A stretch of DNA of 64,000 bases. It comes from an uncultured Bacteroidales bacterium (GTDB taxonomy: Bacteria > Bacteroidota > Bacteroidia > Bacteroidales > Muribaculaceae). The position numbers and the translations under genes are program-made. The notes below the pieces were generated by a model. The model ran no database searches. It had not been told where the DNA came from and worked only from the letters and a program-made list of their open reading frames with translations. The stretch is from assembly GCA_902800715.1 (NCBI GenBank), contig CADCFN010000002.1, forward strand, positions 62,001-126,000. Reading direction: 5' to 3'. Of the stretch, positions 7,689-16,947 are shown in pieces; the stretch's first letter is position 1, and each line of letters opens with the position of its first letter.

Positions 7689-9482
7689 TTAAAAACTCAC
7701 CTCGGTTTCAGGCATCAGACACAGGATGCGGTCGCGGCCCAGGATGCGCTGAAGTTGTTTGTGCCATTCATACAGCGGACCCATTTCACGCTCCAGACGT
7801 GCCTCATAGCTTGTCGACATGTATTTTTCGAGCATCGCCATGAAGGGATCCTTGATTTCGGGATAGTTTTGGGTTTCATAGTCGTCACCCATGTTGGCTT
7901 TCTTGGCTACCCATGCCACGGCTTCCTTGATGCCGCCGAATTCGTCAACCAGTCCAATCTGCTTGGCGGTAATGGCATCCCACACACGACCTTCGGCGAT
8001 TTTCTTGATGGAGTCCTGGGTTACATGGCGGCCGTCGGCACAACGCTTGGTGAACAGTTCGTAACCCTGGTTCACCATGTTCTGGAGCGCTGCCATCTGT
8101 GTGGGTGTGAGTTTCTTGCCAAGGGCGCCCATGTCGGCATTCTCGTTGGTCTTTACCGATGCCATGTGGACACCCAGCTTGTTCTCGACTAGCTCGTTGA
8201 CAGAAGGAATCATACCGAAGATACCAATCGAGCCGGTAATCGTCGTGCGCTCGGCAAAGATGCGGTCGGCGTTACATGAGATGTAGTAACCACCCGAAGC
8301 GGCATAGTCACCCATCGAAACGGCAACTGGTTTGCCCGAAGCCTTGAAATCCTGGATGGCTTTCCAAATCTGTTCGCTGGCAAAAGCACTGCCACCTGGA
8401 GAGTTCACCCTCAGGACCATACCCTTGACATTATCGTCGTCCTTGAGCTTAAGGATGGTTTCAGACAATTCCTGGCCATTGATGCTCTCGCTGTCTTCTC
8501 CCGAAGTGCTGAAGATTTCGCCAACGGCATAAACCACTGCAATGTGGTCGCCAACGGCCGGGTCCTCAAGAGAGGTCACCAGGTCATCGGGGCTGACGAA
8601 TTTCAGGTCTTCGGGCTTTTTGGCGTCAGTACGGGCCATCAGGATTTTATCCATATCATTGCTGTAAACCAGTTTGTCAACCAGCTTGTTCTTAATGAGG
8701 TCCTTGGTGTCGAAAGTCAAGACGACGCTGTCACACAATGAGTTCAGTGCGTCGGACGTCAATTTGCGGTCGGCAGCCATGGCGTCACGCATCTCTTTCC
8801 ACAGCGAACCCAGATAGTGCTCTTGCTGCAGACGGTTGGCGTCACTCATGTCTTCGAGCATATAGGGCTCAACAGCACTCTTGAATGAACCGACGCGGAC
8901 AATCTGCATCTCTACACCCACCTTGTCAAGCATTTTCTTCATGTAGGGTGTAACACTTCCCATACCGTGCAGGTCAACGGCGCCAACAGGATTCAGGTAA
9001 ATGCTGTCGGCAACGCTGGCAAGATAGTAGTCGGCTTGGTTGATGCCCTCGTATCCGTAGGCTGCAATCCACTTGCCGCTTTTTTTAAACTCCTTGAGAG
9101 CTTTGCGAACGGCTTCGAGGGTAGCAGGGGCTGCACTCACGCCATTACACTCGATGTAAATGCCATCAATCTTGTCATTGGTGGCAGCTTCTTTAATGGC
9201 CTCAAGCAAGCAGTTCAGTCCTGTACTCGTGGGCGGCATACCCTGATTCTGAATAAATGACATCATGTCGAGTGACTCAACCCCTTCACGTTCGCTGATG
9301 GAGTTGCTGAGGTCAAGCTTCAAGATGGAGTGTTTAGAATCTACAGTTGACTTCTTGGTGCTTGCTCCCATTGAGCCCATTATAGCGAAACTCATGATCA
9401 TACCCACGAACATGAAAATCAGGAATGCCAGAAATGCTCCGACAAATGACCCGCACACAATAAGGATAAATTTCTTAATCAT
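7689..9482 (-). CDS. sppA: Signal peptide peptidase SppA (67K type)
   Basis: A 597-residue protease of family S49 that degrades cleaved signal peptides in the inner membrane. A membrane segment covers about residues 4-32. Two S49 domains follow, as in the long E. coli-type enzyme. The N-terminal domain holds the region DYYLASVADSIYLNP near 161-175, where the catalytic Lys of this type normally lies. The C-terminal domain holds VNSPGGSAFASEQIW and the nucleophile region GDYAASGGYYIS, followed by TGSIGIFG. The nucleophile is the Ser of AASGG. It heads the operon with lpxK, punA and thiL and has a good promoter at 9614-9586. Confidence 0.92.
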   Translation of the reverse strand: MIKKFILIVCGSFVGAFLAFLIFMFVGMIMSFAIMGSMGASTKKSTVDSKHSILKLDLSNSISEREGVESLDMMSFIQNQGMPPTSTGLNCLLEAIKEAATNDKIDGIYIECNGVSAAPATLEAVRKALKEFKKSGKWIAAYGYEGINQADYYLASVADSIYLNPVGAVDLHGMGSVTPYMKKMLDKVGVEMQIVRVGSFKSAVEPYMLEDMSDANRLQQEHYLGSLWKEMRDAMAADRKLTSDALNSLCDSVVLTFDTKDLIKNKLVDKLVYSNDMDKILMARTDAKKPEDLKFVSPDDLVTSLEDPAVGDHIAVVYAVGEIFSTSGEDSESINGQELSETILKLKDDDNVKGMVLRVNSPGGSAFASEQIWKAIQDFKASGKPVAVSMGDYAASGGYYISCNADRIFAERTTITGSIGIFGMIPSVNELVENKLGVHMASVKTNENADMGALGKKLTPTQMAALQNMVNQGYELFTKRCADGRHVTQDSIKKIAEGRVWDAITAKQIGLVDEFGGIKEAVAWVAKKANMGDDYETQNYPEIKDPFMAMLEKYMSTSYEARLEREMGPLYEWHKQLQRILGRDRILCLMPETEVSF

Positions 9483-9585
9483 AATATGATAGTATTTAAT
9501 TGATTTGTATTCTAAGATTCTTCTAATCAGGCTTTTATATTAGATTATGCTATAAACGACCATCCGAGCATTTTGCTCTAAACTA

Positions 9586-9614
9586 CAAAGGTAACATTTT
9601 TTTGTGATAAACAA
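9586..9614 (-). promoter_or_regulatory. Promoter of the sppA-lpxK-punA-thiL operon
   Basis: On the minus strand a -33 TTG (9614-9612) is followed after 18 bases by TACCTTTG (9593-9586), the Bacteroidetes -7 form TAnnTTTG. The sppA start lies about 100 bases downstream. Confidence 0.6.
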
Positions 9615-9647
9615 TCTTTTTATTAGTCATTTTCATTAAAAAATGAC

Positions 9648-10523
9648 CTAATCACAGGGGTGGGGGAGCGATGTCTTGCGAGTGTAGTGGATATGAACCC
9701 ACACGGCAATGGCTATGGTGGCGATGATGCTTGCGATAGCCAGCCACGGGAAAGCGCCATCGGCGGGGATTCCCAAATTGTCACCGAAATTCTCGGCAAC
9801 AACGCCTTTGTTGGCCAGGTAACTCATAACCACAACAGTGCTGTTGTTGAGGGTGTGGGCGATGATGGGAACCCACAGACTGCGTGTCCACACCAGCAGA
9901 TAGCCAAGCCATGCTCCTAATATCAACCTTGGGAGAAAGCCGTAAAACTGGAAGTGGATGGCACTGAAGATAAAGGCCACGAGCCAAACCACAGCGTGTT
10001 TGTTCAAATGGCTGTCTTGCATCGTGCGTAACATCGCTCCGCGGAACAGCATCTCCTCGCTCAGGCCAGCCATGAATCCGACGACCAATGTGACGGCCAG
10101 CAGCCGTCCCACGGTGTGGATGTCCAGCAGTTGTTTGGTTACTGCGGCTGCTCTGTCCTCGGCTGTACGCATTATCTGCTCGATACCGCTCATCCATGAG
10201 GGCAGTGACATTTCCTCATTGATTTTCACTAGCCAGTTCATGCCAGGCAATGATACGCAGTAAACCACCAACACGATGATTAGCGCTAACCAACCTGGGG
10301 CTTTGTCAAATCCCATGGCATGTAGTGGCTTGCGGTAGAAGATGGCCATGGCAACGATTGCAGGAACGATAAATGCAAATATGTCTTGCGCCGTAATCAT
10401 GCCCAGCATGCCGAGAGGCAAAACCATCACACCGGCTACCGAACCGATGATTAGGCCAATACCAATCAGTCCAAACAGGATCAGCAATCGTGATCCGAGC
10501 TTCATTGTCGTTTTCCGTTCCAT
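9648..10523 (-). CDS. CPBP family intramembrane metalloprotease
   Basis: A CAAX/bacteriocin-processing (CPBP, Abi-type) membrane protease of about 291 residues with some seven hydrophobic segments. The catalytic motifs are present: EEMLFRGAML (EExxxR), FSAIHFQF and AHTLNNS, which provide the Glu and His residues of the active site. Its substrate cannot be told from context. Start choice: the frame extends upstream to a TTG at 10550, but that overlaps the -7 box TAATTTTG. The ATG at 10523 (MERKTTMKLGS) is preferred; an ATG at 10505 is also possible. The gene is transcribed away from the DUF4251 gene. Confidence 0.85.
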   Translation of the reverse strand: MERKTTMKLGSRLLILFGLIGIGLIIGSVAGVMVLPLGMLGMITAQDIFAFIVPAIVAMAIFYRKPLHAMGFDKAPGWLALIIVLVVYCVSLPGMNWLVKINEEMSLPSWMSGIEQIMRTAEDRAAAVTKQLLDIHTVGRLLAVTLVVGFMAGLSEEMLFRGAMLRTMQDSHLNKHAVVWLVAFIFSAIHFQFYGFLPRLILGAWLGYLLVWTRSLWVPIIAHTLNNSTVVVMSYLANKGVVAENFGDNLGIPADGAFPWLAIASIIATIAIAVWVHIHYTRKTSLPHPCD

Positions 10524-10617
10524 TGCAATCGTTTTTTTTTTGATGTGCAAAATTAAACATTTTTCGGCGATAATGGTCTAAATGACAAACAATGTTCATT
10601 AAAACCTCTTGACAGAT

Positions 10618-11226
10618 ATGAAAAGGATATTATTATTAACAGCAGCAATGGTAACGTCAGTGCTTTGCGCAACGGCACAGACGCCTGATGAAATAGATAT
10701 TGCCACCGATGACAATATCAAGCTTGAAGTGATTACTCCGGCTGAACCAGTGACTGAGACAAAGGAACAGATTAAGGAGCGCGAGAAGCTCTTGCGTGCC
10801 CACGAGGATCAAATAGCCTACGCTAAAGCCGCCAATTCGATGAGGCGTGGCTATTTCGTCCTGCTTGCCGATAATATTCAGGTCGGTTTCAGCGGATATC
10901 GCCGTTACGATATCAACAGCAACTCTAATTTTATTCTTGTCCAGAACAAAGACGGCATCATCCAGGTTGCATTTAACACAAGCGCGTCTGGTCCAAACGG
11001 ACTCGGCGGATGGACTGGAAAAGGGACTGTGCGAAACAGCTCTATCAAGTATAAGGACGATGGTGAAGTTTTCATGCAGTATGAACTTGTTGGCAAGTCA
11101 GTTAATGCCGATGTGAGCATCACTCTGTTCGGTAATAGTAATCGTGCTGTGGCACAGATTAATGGCGGACCATCGATTACTATCTATGGAAGAATTCTGC
11201 CATACCGCGATAATGAACACCGCTAG
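10618..11226 (+). CDS. DUF4251-like exported protein
   Basis: A 202-residue secreted protein. The signal peptide MKRILLLTAAMVTSVLCATAQ ends with an Ala-x-Ala-type site. A Glu/Lys-rich helix follows (about 40-75), then a beta-rich domain to the end. The final stretch, VSITLFGNSNRAVAQI and SITIYGRI, matches the pattern I know for DUF4251 proteins of Bacteroidetes (a beta-strand ending in an NGSA-like turn). Function of the family is unknown. The start is the ATG at 10618; the upstream TTG in frame at 10609 is less likely because the signal peptide begins naturally at MKR. A strong terminator follows at 11308. Confidence 0.65.
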   Translation: MKRILLLTAAMVTSVLCATAQTPDEIDIATDDNIKLEVITPAEPVTETKEQIKEREKLLRAHEDQIAYAKAANSMRRGYFVLLADNIQVGFSGYRRYDINSNSNFILVQNKDGIIQVAFNTSASGPNGLGGWTGKGTVRNSSIKYKDDGEVFMQYELVGKSVNADVSITLFGNSNRAVAQINGGPSITIYGRILPYRDNEHR

Positions 11227-11307
11227 GAGACGAAAGCTATAAGCGTTTTAATAGATTTGATGAGCCGGTAATAGATGGTAGCTCCCTTGAGGGGAGCAGT
11301 TAACCGG

Positions 11308-11353
11308 GCGTCCTGAGAACCATGATAATGGTTTCCTCAGGACGCGCTTTTTT
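11308..11353 (+). terminator. Terminator of the DUF4251-like gene
   Basis: A long stem: GCGTCCTGAG (11308-11317) pairs with CTCAGGACGC (11336-11345), extended inside by AACCAT/ATGGTT around a GATA loop, with six T at 11348-11353. A small extra hairpin, GCTCCC/GGGAGC, lies just upstream at 11281-11297. Confidence 0.85.
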
Positions 11354-11374
11354 ATGCTATACTCTTTGACAGGC

Positions 11375-11983
11375 TTAAGGTTTGGGCAGTCGCGGCTGGA
11401 TGTCACGCTCAAAGATATCGTGGCTGATGATGCGGTAGTGCGGTGAATATGCTTCACGGTAATCGCGAGAGTGGCTGATGGCATATTTGCCTTGGCTAAG
11501 CACCCCATCAATGAATTCTTTGTCTTCCTGATAATGAGGCAAGTCCAGGCCCATACCGTCGATGACAGTGACGATGTCAAGCCATCGTCCAGCCCACTGC
11601 CCAATACTGGGCCGCTCTACATTGGCACTGGCGACAAAAGCGTTGAGGAGCATATCGGCGGTGATGAAGCCCTCATGGACGGCCCTCAGGCTCACACGGA
11701 CGTAATTGCCGTTAATCCCACAAGGCTCGCTATACCATGGCATCATGCCGTCAGGGGAGGACGTTGCGATTTCCTGTTCAAGATAGGCGCGGACACTTGC
11801 CGTGTCATTCACCAGATGCTCGGCGCCCATGTAGTCCTGGAAACAGGATTTATAGATGTCAAGCAACCGTGACTGTGGGTAACATTCCAGTTGCCCTTTG
11901 ACAAAGGTTTCCACTTCTTGAGCTGTCATGGTCGTGCAGCATCCAATCACTATCATTATTATAATGCTGAAAAAATGTCTCAT
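11375..11983 (-). CDS. Conserved exported protein of unknown function
   Basis: A 202-residue protein with a signal peptide (MRHFFSIIIMIVIGCCTTMTAQ). A lipobox-like GCC lies inside the signal, but AQE is the likelier cleavage point. The mature part is mixed alpha/beta and contains LLDIYKSCFQDYMGAEHLV near 39-57, which I recall as a conserved segment in unannotated Bacteroidetes proteins, and a C-terminal SPHYRIISHDIFERDI. No catalytic motif is recognisable. It begins 4 bases behind ligA on the same strand and is probably cotranscribed with it. That is likely a matter of promoter sharing, as one acts outside and the other inside the cell. Confidence 0.7.
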   Translation of the reverse strand: MRHFFSIIIMIVIGCCTTMTAQEVETFVKGQLECYPQSRLLDIYKSCFQDYMGAEHLVNDTASVRAYLEQEIATSSPDGMMPWYSEPCGINGNYVRVSLRAVHEGFITADMLLNAFVASANVERPSIGQWAGRWLDIVTVIDGMGLDLPHYQEDKEFIDGVLSQGKYAISHSRDYREAYSPHYRIISHDIFERDIQPRLPKP

Positions 11984-11987
11984 CTAG

Positions 11988-13991
11988 TTATTGTAGCATG
12001 TCCAGGAAGTGGTCTTCGTTGATGATTTCAATGCCCAGCTTACGGGCTTTCTCGAGTTTGGCAGGTCCCATATTCTCACCGGCAAGAATAAAGCTGGTGG
12101 CACTTGATATGCTGCTCACGTTCTTACCGCCGTTCTGCTCAATCATAGCCTTGTATTCTTCGCGGGAATGCTTGGCAAACACACCGCTGATGACCACCTT
12201 CTTGCCCATGAGTTTGTCGGTTTGACTGGCGGTTTCCTCTTCGGTGAGTGCCATCTGCAACCCTGCGGCGCGCAGTCGTTCAACAATGATACGGTTGCGC
12301 TCTTCGGCAAAGAAATCGACAATTGACTGGGCGATTTTGGGACCGATTTCAGGAATCGCGGCAAGTTCTTCGGCAGGCATGGTCATCAACGTATCGATGT
12401 TGCGTGTGTGGCGTGCCAGCACTTTGCCGGTAGTCTCGCCGACAAAAGGTATTGACAGGGCGAAAATCACCCTGGCGAATGGCACACTGCGGCTTGCCTC
12501 AACACCGCGCAGGATGCGCTGGGCGCTGCGTTCCTGGAAACGGTCGAGGGCGACCAGTTTTTCCTGTGTGAGGTCATAGAGGTCAGCCACATCATTGACC
12601 AATCCGCTCTTGTTGAGAATGACAGCGACCTCCTCGCCGATGCCGTCGATATCCATCGCATGGCGGCCCACAAAATGCTCGATGCGTCCGCAAATCTGCG
12701 GTCCACAGCCCCATTTGTTGGGGCACACCCAAGCGGCTTCTCCCTCAATGCGTACCAGCTGAGTTCCGCATGACGGGCAGTGGGTGACGAAAGCGATGGG
12801 CTGACTGCCCGGCTGGCGCCGTTTCTCGTCAACGCCCACAATCTTGGGGATGATTTCGCCACCTTTTTCCACATAGAGCATATCCCCCTCGTGGATATCG
12901 AGTTGTGAGATGATGTCTGCATTGTGGAGCGACGCGCGCTTGACGATGGTACCACTCAACAGCACGGGGTCGAGGTTGGCGACAGGGGTAATGACACCAG
13001 TGCGACCCACTTCAAAGGACACATACTGCAGTTTGGTGCATTCGCGCTCGGGAGCGAATTTATAGGCTATGGCCCAACGAGGAGACTTGGCGGTGGAACC
13101 CAAGTTGAGTTGCTGGCGCAAGGAGTTGATTTTGAACACCAGACCGTCGGTTGCAACAGGCAGCTTTTTCCTCTCAATGTCCCAGTGGTTGATGAAGTCT
13201 TTCACGGCATCAATGCTGGGCAGGATGGACATCTCACCTGTCTTGAACCCCCATCGCTTGAGTGCCATGATGCTGTCGTAATGGGTTGTGAAGGGAAGGT
13301 TGTCACCCAGCATGAAATAGAAGATGGCATCCAGTCCGCGACGTGCCACCTCGGCACTGTTTTGCAGCTTGAGCGTACCAGCGGCAGCGTTGCGGGGATT
13401 GGCAAACAACGGCTCTTCGTTGAACTGGCGCTCGGCATTGAGTTTTTCAAAACTCTGCCAGGGCAACAGGATTTCGCCTCGCACCTCAAATTTGTCGGGC
13501 AAATCGTCCACGCCGGTGATTTCCAGTGGCACGCTCTTGATGGTGATGACATTGGCGGTCACATCGTCGCCCTGCACGCCGTCGCCGCGTGTCACGGCTC
13601 GTACCAGTCGCCCTTTCTCATAGGTCACCGATATCGACGTGCCGTCATATTTCATCTCGCCCACAATCTCGCTGGACTCCCCGCCCAGGCCGTCTTGGGC
13701 GCGGCGCAGGAAATCCTGCACTTCCTCGATGCTGTAGCTGTTAGACAGCGACATCATGGGACGTTCGTGGCGCACTTGGACAAACCCTTTGGTAATATCG
13801 CTGCCCACGCGCTGGGTGGGCGAGAGCGGATCCATATACTGGGGGTAATCGTGCTCCAATTCCTGCAGTTCGCGCAACAGGGCGTCGAACTCCTGGTCGC
13901 TTACCGTTGGGGAATTCAACACATAATAACTGTGGTTGTGGCGGTTGATGATTTCCCGCAACTCTTTGATTCGTTGTTCAAATAAGTCCAT
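11988..13991 (-). CDS. ligA: NAD-dependent DNA ligase
   Basis: A 667-residue essential ligase that seals nicks in DNA with NAD+. All domains are present in order: the Ia domain that binds NMN (1-65), the adenylation domain with the nucleotide-accepting Lys114 in MKYDGTS, the OB fold, a four-Cys zinc finger (CPSCG ... WVCPN ... GCG, about 400-430), helix-hairpin-helix repeats (about 440-580, including IPEIGPKIA) and a C-terminal BRCT domain (from about 595, GKKVVISGVF). Length equals that of E. coli LigA. Nothing is missing. Confidence 0.97.
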   Translation of the reverse strand: MDLFEQRIKELREIINRHNHSYYVLNSPTVSDQEFDALLRELQELEHDYPQYMDPLSPTQRVGSDITKGFVQVRHERPMMSLSNSYSIEEVQDFLRRAQDGLGGESSEIVGEMKYDGTSISVTYEKGRLVRAVTRGDGVQGDDVTANVITIKSVPLEITGVDDLPDKFEVRGEILLPWQSFEKLNAERQFNEEPLFANPRNAAAGTLKLQNSAEVARRGLDAIFYFMLGDNLPFTTHYDSIMALKRWGFKTGEMSILPSIDAVKDFINHWDIERKKLPVATDGLVFKINSLRQQLNLGSTAKSPRWAIAYKFAPERECTKLQYVSFEVGRTGVITPVANLDPVLLSGTIVKRASLHNADIISQLDIHEGDMLYVEKGGEIIPKIVGVDEKRRQPGSQPIAFVTHCPSCGTQLVRIEGEAAWVCPNKWGCGPQICGRIEHFVGRHAMDIDGIGEEVAVILNKSGLVNDVADLYDLTQEKLVALDRFQERSAQRILRGVEASRSVPFARVIFALSIPFVGETTGKVLARHTRNIDTLMTMPAEELAAIPEIGPKIAQSIVDFFAEERNRIIVERLRAAGLQMALTEEETASQTDKLMGKKVVISGVFAKHSREEYKAMIEQNGGKNVSSISSATSFILAGENMGPAKLEKARKLGIEIINEDHFLDMLQ

Positions 13992-14107
13992 CTTTTTGCC
14001 GTTTTCTGTGATTTTAGTGCGCTAAATTAGCAATTTTTTCGCTAAAGTATGCACTCCCTTAAGGTTTTTCACTAAATTTGCATTTCAATTCAAACGATTC
14101 AGTATAT

Positions 14108-14293
14108 ATGAAGCGAGTGTTAAAATACCTGATGATGATTTCTGTAGCTGCGGGTTTCACGTTAATGTCGACAAGCTGTTTTCGCCAGGACTATATGTTC
14201 TTTGAAGACGGAGAATTTGACGGCTCAAGTTTTTCTGACTATGACTTGATGCAGAATGCTGAGCTGGAGATGGATGATTTGGACCGCAGCTGA
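14108..14293 (+). CDS. Small lipoprotein (61 residues)
   Basis: A very small exported protein: MKRVLKYLMMISVAAGFTLM followed by the lipobox STSC, then about 35 acidic residues with no recognised domain. The start at 14108 is favoured because the -7 box TAAATTTG lies at 14073-14080 and overlaps the frame extension upstream. The gene stands alone between ligA (divergent) and spt (228 bases downstream). It could be a fast-evolving surface peptide. That it is translated is an inference from the clean lipoprotein signal and the promoter. Confidence 0.6.
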   Translation: MKRVLKYLMMISVAAGFTLMSTSCFRQDYMFFEDGEFDGSSFSDYDLMQNAELEMDDLDRS

Positions 14294-14520
14294 TGATTTT
14301 CACTTCAACATTTGTTTGCACTATGTTTAAAAAATATTAAAAGACGCGATGAATTGCCTATGAGCGCATTAGGAGATGCTTCGAGGTGAGTTCGTTCTCT
14401 TTTTGTCTGATTTTTAACATACGCTTAACAATTATTTTTGTATATTTGCAGCCAATTATAATACAAAGTCAAGCGTGAATACTTTCACAGCTTGTTAATC
14501 AAGTACTTAGATTAATTTTT

Positions 14521-15708
14521 ATGAACCTATTAGAGAACAAGTTAGCGCGTTACCAAGAGCCTCAGAAGGCTAAGGCCGCAGGCATCTATCCTTATTTTCG
14601 CGCTATCTCAAGTGAACAGGACACCGAGGTCATCATGAATGGCAAAAAGGTGCTCATGTTCGGATCTAACTGCTACTCCGGTCTGGTCAACGATGAGCGC
14701 ATCAAGCAAGCTGCCATCGAGGCCACTAAGAAATATGGTACTGGTTGCGCTGGTTCTCCCTTCCTCAATGGTACGCTGGACCTTCACAAGGAGTTGGAGC
14801 GTAAGCTTGCCGACTATGAGGGTAAGGAGGATGCGATGATCTACAGCACCGGTTTTGGTGTCAACTTGGGTGTCATTTCCACGCTCACAGGCCGTGAGGA
14901 CTATATTCTCTGGGATGAACAGGACCATGCCTCGATTATCGAGGGTCGCCGACTTTCATTCTCCAACTCGCTCAAGTACAAGCACAACGACATGGCTTCG
15001 CTTGAGACTCAACTCAAGAAGTGTGAGCCCGATCGTGTAAAGCTCATTGTTACCGACGGCGTTTTCTCGATGGAGGGCGACGTGTGCAAGCTCCCCGACA
15101 TTGTGGACCTGGCCCACAAGTATAACGCCAGCATCATGGTTGATGAGGCTCACGGAATCGGCGTCTTTGGAGAGGGCGGACGCGGTGTCTGCGACCATTT
15201 CGGACTCCGCGACGAGGTAGACCTTATCATGGGTACTTTCTCCAAGTCTATTGCATCACTCGGCGGCTTTATCGCCACCAGCAAGGTGATAACCAACTAC
15301 CTGCGCCATCACTCACGCAGTTACATCTTCACGGCAAGCATCACGCCCGCATCGACGGCTGCTGCCATGAAGGCCATTGACATCATGATTAGTGAGCCTG
15401 AACGCCAGGAGCACCTCTGGAAGATTACCCACGAAGCCTTGCAGGGATTCCGTGATATGGGATGCGAAATCGGCCATACCGAGACGCCCATCATCCCCTT
15501 GTTTATCCGTGACAACAACAAGACCTTTGCCATCACGCGTGACCTGTTGAACGAGGGTATCTTTGTCAATCCGGTCGTTTCTCCTGCAGTTGCACCCAAT
15601 GATACGCTCATCCGTTTCAGCCTCATGGCAACCCATACCCATGAGCAGGTGGCCTTTGCACTTGAGAAAATCCAGAAGGTATTCCGTGGTTATGGCTTGA
15701 TTCCCTGA
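14521..15708 (+). CDS. spt: Serine palmitoyltransferase (alpha-oxoamine synthase)
   Basis: A 395-residue PLP enzyme of the alpha-oxoamine synthase family that condenses serine with a fatty acyl-CoA, the first step of sphingolipid synthesis. It closely follows the Bacteroides enzyme as I recall it: AAGIYPYFRAI near residue 20-30, CAGSPFLNGTLDLH near 76-89, MVDEAHGIGVFG near 206-217 and GTFSKSIASLGGF with the PLP-binding Lys242. Length is normal. Some members of this family make 2-amino-3-oxobutyrate instead, but the N-terminus is of the Spt type. A -7 box TATATTTG lies at 14441-14448, leaving a leader of about 70 bases, and a terminator follows at 15738. Confidence 0.88.
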   Translation: MNLLENKLARYQEPQKAKAAGIYPYFRAISSEQDTEVIMNGKKVLMFGSNCYSGLVNDERIKQAAIEATKKYGTGCAGSPFLNGTLDLHKELERKLADYEGKEDAMIYSTGFGVNLGVISTLTGREDYILWDEQDHASIIEGRRLSFSNSLKYKHNDMASLETQLKKCEPDRVKLIVTDGVFSMEGDVCKLPDIVDLAHKYNASIMVDEAHGIGVFGEGGRGVCDHFGLRDEVDLIMGTFSKSIASLGGFIATSKVITNYLRHHSRSYIFTASITPASTAAAMKAIDIMISEPERQEHLWKITHEALQGFRDMGCEIGHTETPIIPLFIRDNNKTFAITRDLLNEGIFVNPVVSPAVAPNDTLIRFSLMATHTHEQVAFALEKIQKVFRGYGLIP

Positions 15709-15737
15709 CCGGCAATACAGCTTGAAAATACCATTGT

Positions 15738-15773
15738 GAGCCATTCCGATTGTTCGTGAATGGCTCCTTTTTT
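15738..15773 (+). terminator. Terminator of spt
   Basis: A perfect 9-bp stem (GAGCCATTC at 15738-15746 and GAATGGCTC at 15758-15766) followed by C and six T. Confidence 0.88.
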
Positions 15774-15888
15774 ACTGAAACCCCCACAATATACGCCCTA
15801 AAACAAAAAAAAATAGTAAAAACATTTGTGTGATAAAAATGTATTAGTAATTTCGCAACATCAAAACTGAAAGAACAAAGCTACTACT

Positions 15889-16452
15889 ATGATTTACAGA
15901 TTTGTGATTGTTTCGGACGAGTCCGATAACTTCAAGTTACAGATAGCTATAGATTCAGCTGCAACCTTCATGCAGTTGCGTAATGTCATTCTTGAATCTG
16001 CCGGATATGGCAAGGAGCAGATGGACTCATTCTACATCTGTGACGAAGAGTGGAACAAAGAGAAAGAAGTCACTTGTATGGACATGGGTACCGACAGCGA
16101 TGAGGATATCTGGATTATGGACGATACCCAGCTCGACGAACTCATTGAGGATGAGGGTCAGAGGCTCAAATTCGTCTTCGATTACATGACCGAGCGCTTC
16201 TTCAAGGTGAAGCTCAAAGAAATCGTCACCGGTAAGAACCTGCATGATCCGCTGTGCGAGAGCAAGGTGGGCAATGCCCCTGCCGAGAGCGTGGACATCT
16301 CCGACTTCATTACCATCCCCAAGATTCCCGATGCCAGCAACATCGATCCCATCGACAAGAGTGAGTTCTATGGTGATGAGGAATATGACGAGGATGAAAT
16401 CTCCGACTTTGAGGAGCTTGACAGCTTGGATAGCGATAACTACAAGTTCTGA
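15889..16452 (+). CDS. Plasmid pRiA4b ORF-3-like protein
   Basis: A 187-residue acidic cytoplasmic protein of the pRiA4b ORF-3 (IS1096 TnpR-passenger-like) family. The typical features are the opening strand MIYRFVIVSDE, the helix ATFMQLRNVILESAGY, then FYICDEEWNKEKEV and LKFVFDYMTERFFKVKL near 93-109. The C-terminal 50 residues are strongly acidic (YGDEEYDEDEISDFEELDSL). The family is widespread in Bacteroidetes as a single chromosomal gene and has no known function. Despite its name it is not a sign of a mobile element here, since no transposase lies nearby. Confidence 0.75.
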   Translation: MIYRFVIVSDESDNFKLQIAIDSAATFMQLRNVILESAGYGKEQMDSFYICDEEWNKEKEVTCMDMGTDSDEDIWIMDDTQLDELIEDEGQRLKFVFDYMTERFFKVKLKEIVTGKNLHDPLCESKVGNAPAESVDISDFITIPKIPDASNIDPIDKSEFYGDEEYDEDEISDFEELDSLDSDNYKF

Positions 16453-16510
16453 TAGTCCCTGTTCGTCCCTGTACCTACAGCTGCAATTGGCATAATTATT
16501 GCACGATTTT

Positions 16511-16541
16511 TTTGCACAATCAATAATAAGCAGTAATTTTG
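16511..16541 (+). promoter_or_regulatory. Promoter of the 111-residue lipoprotein gene
   Basis: TTTG (16511-16514), 19 bases, then TAATTTTG (16534-16541): a full match to the Bacteroidetes -33/-7 consensus. The ATG lies 32 bases downstream. Confidence 0.75.
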
Positions 16542-16572
16542 CTGCCGTAAAACAAACTCATTTATAAGGGAT

Positions 16573-16908
16573 ATGAAAAAATTGGTTTTAGCATTTGGCG
16601 TATTGTTTGCTATGTCACTGTTCTCTTGCAATCACAGCGATGAAGGACAGAATAGCAATCTCGTTGACTCGACCCAGGTCGAAGCCATGACCGATAGCCT
16701 TGGCCAAGAGGTGACTGGTATCGCAGTAGATGGCGCCATGAATAGCGTTTACCTCAAGGTGGGAGACGACACGGTTGTCTTCAGCTATCCCGACATCGAT
16801 AGTGATCACCGTGCCTCCTGGGATGTAGGTGATACCGTGACCGTGCGGTATTATGTGACCGAGAACGGAGACAGCGTCACCGACGTTATCTTGGGAGACA
16901 TTTCCTAA
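16573..16908 (+). CDS. Small lipoprotein of unknown function
   Basis: A 111-residue lipoprotein with the signal MKKLVLAFGVLFAMSLFSC and lipidated Cys19. The mature part starts with an Asp/Ser-rich linker. A small beta-rich domain follows (about 50-111) with the hydrophobic strands SVYLKVGDDTVVFSYP and DTVTVRYYVTENGDSV, which looks like an OB-fold or small beta-barrel. I do not recognise a family. A consensus promoter stands in front. The gene ends 40 bases before tRNA-Gly. Confidence 0.75.
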   Translation: MKKLVLAFGVLFAMSLFSCNHSDEGQNSNLVDSTQVEAMTDSLGQEVTGIAVDGAMNSVYLKVGDDTVVFSYPDIDSDHRASWDVGDTVTVRYYVTENGDSVTDVILGDIS

Positions 16909-16915
16909 ACTTAAA

Positions 16916-16943
16916 ATGCCTGGCACTCGAGAGTGCAAGGCAT
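16916..16943 (+). other. Hairpin between the lipoprotein gene and tRNA-Gly
   Basis: ATGCCT pairs with AGGCAT and GCACT with AGTGC around the loop CGAG, starting 8 bases after the stop codon and ending 4 bases before the tRNA. There is no T-run, so it is a poor Rho-independent terminator. It may mark mRNA 3' processing beside the tRNA 5' end. Confidence 0.45.
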
Positions 16944-16947
16944 CATT

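Noticed and set aside
15889-16452. Sign of an insertion sequence or plasmid at the pRiA4b ORF-3-like gene
   Set aside because: The family name comes from its first description; no transposase, terminal repeats or target duplications are nearby.
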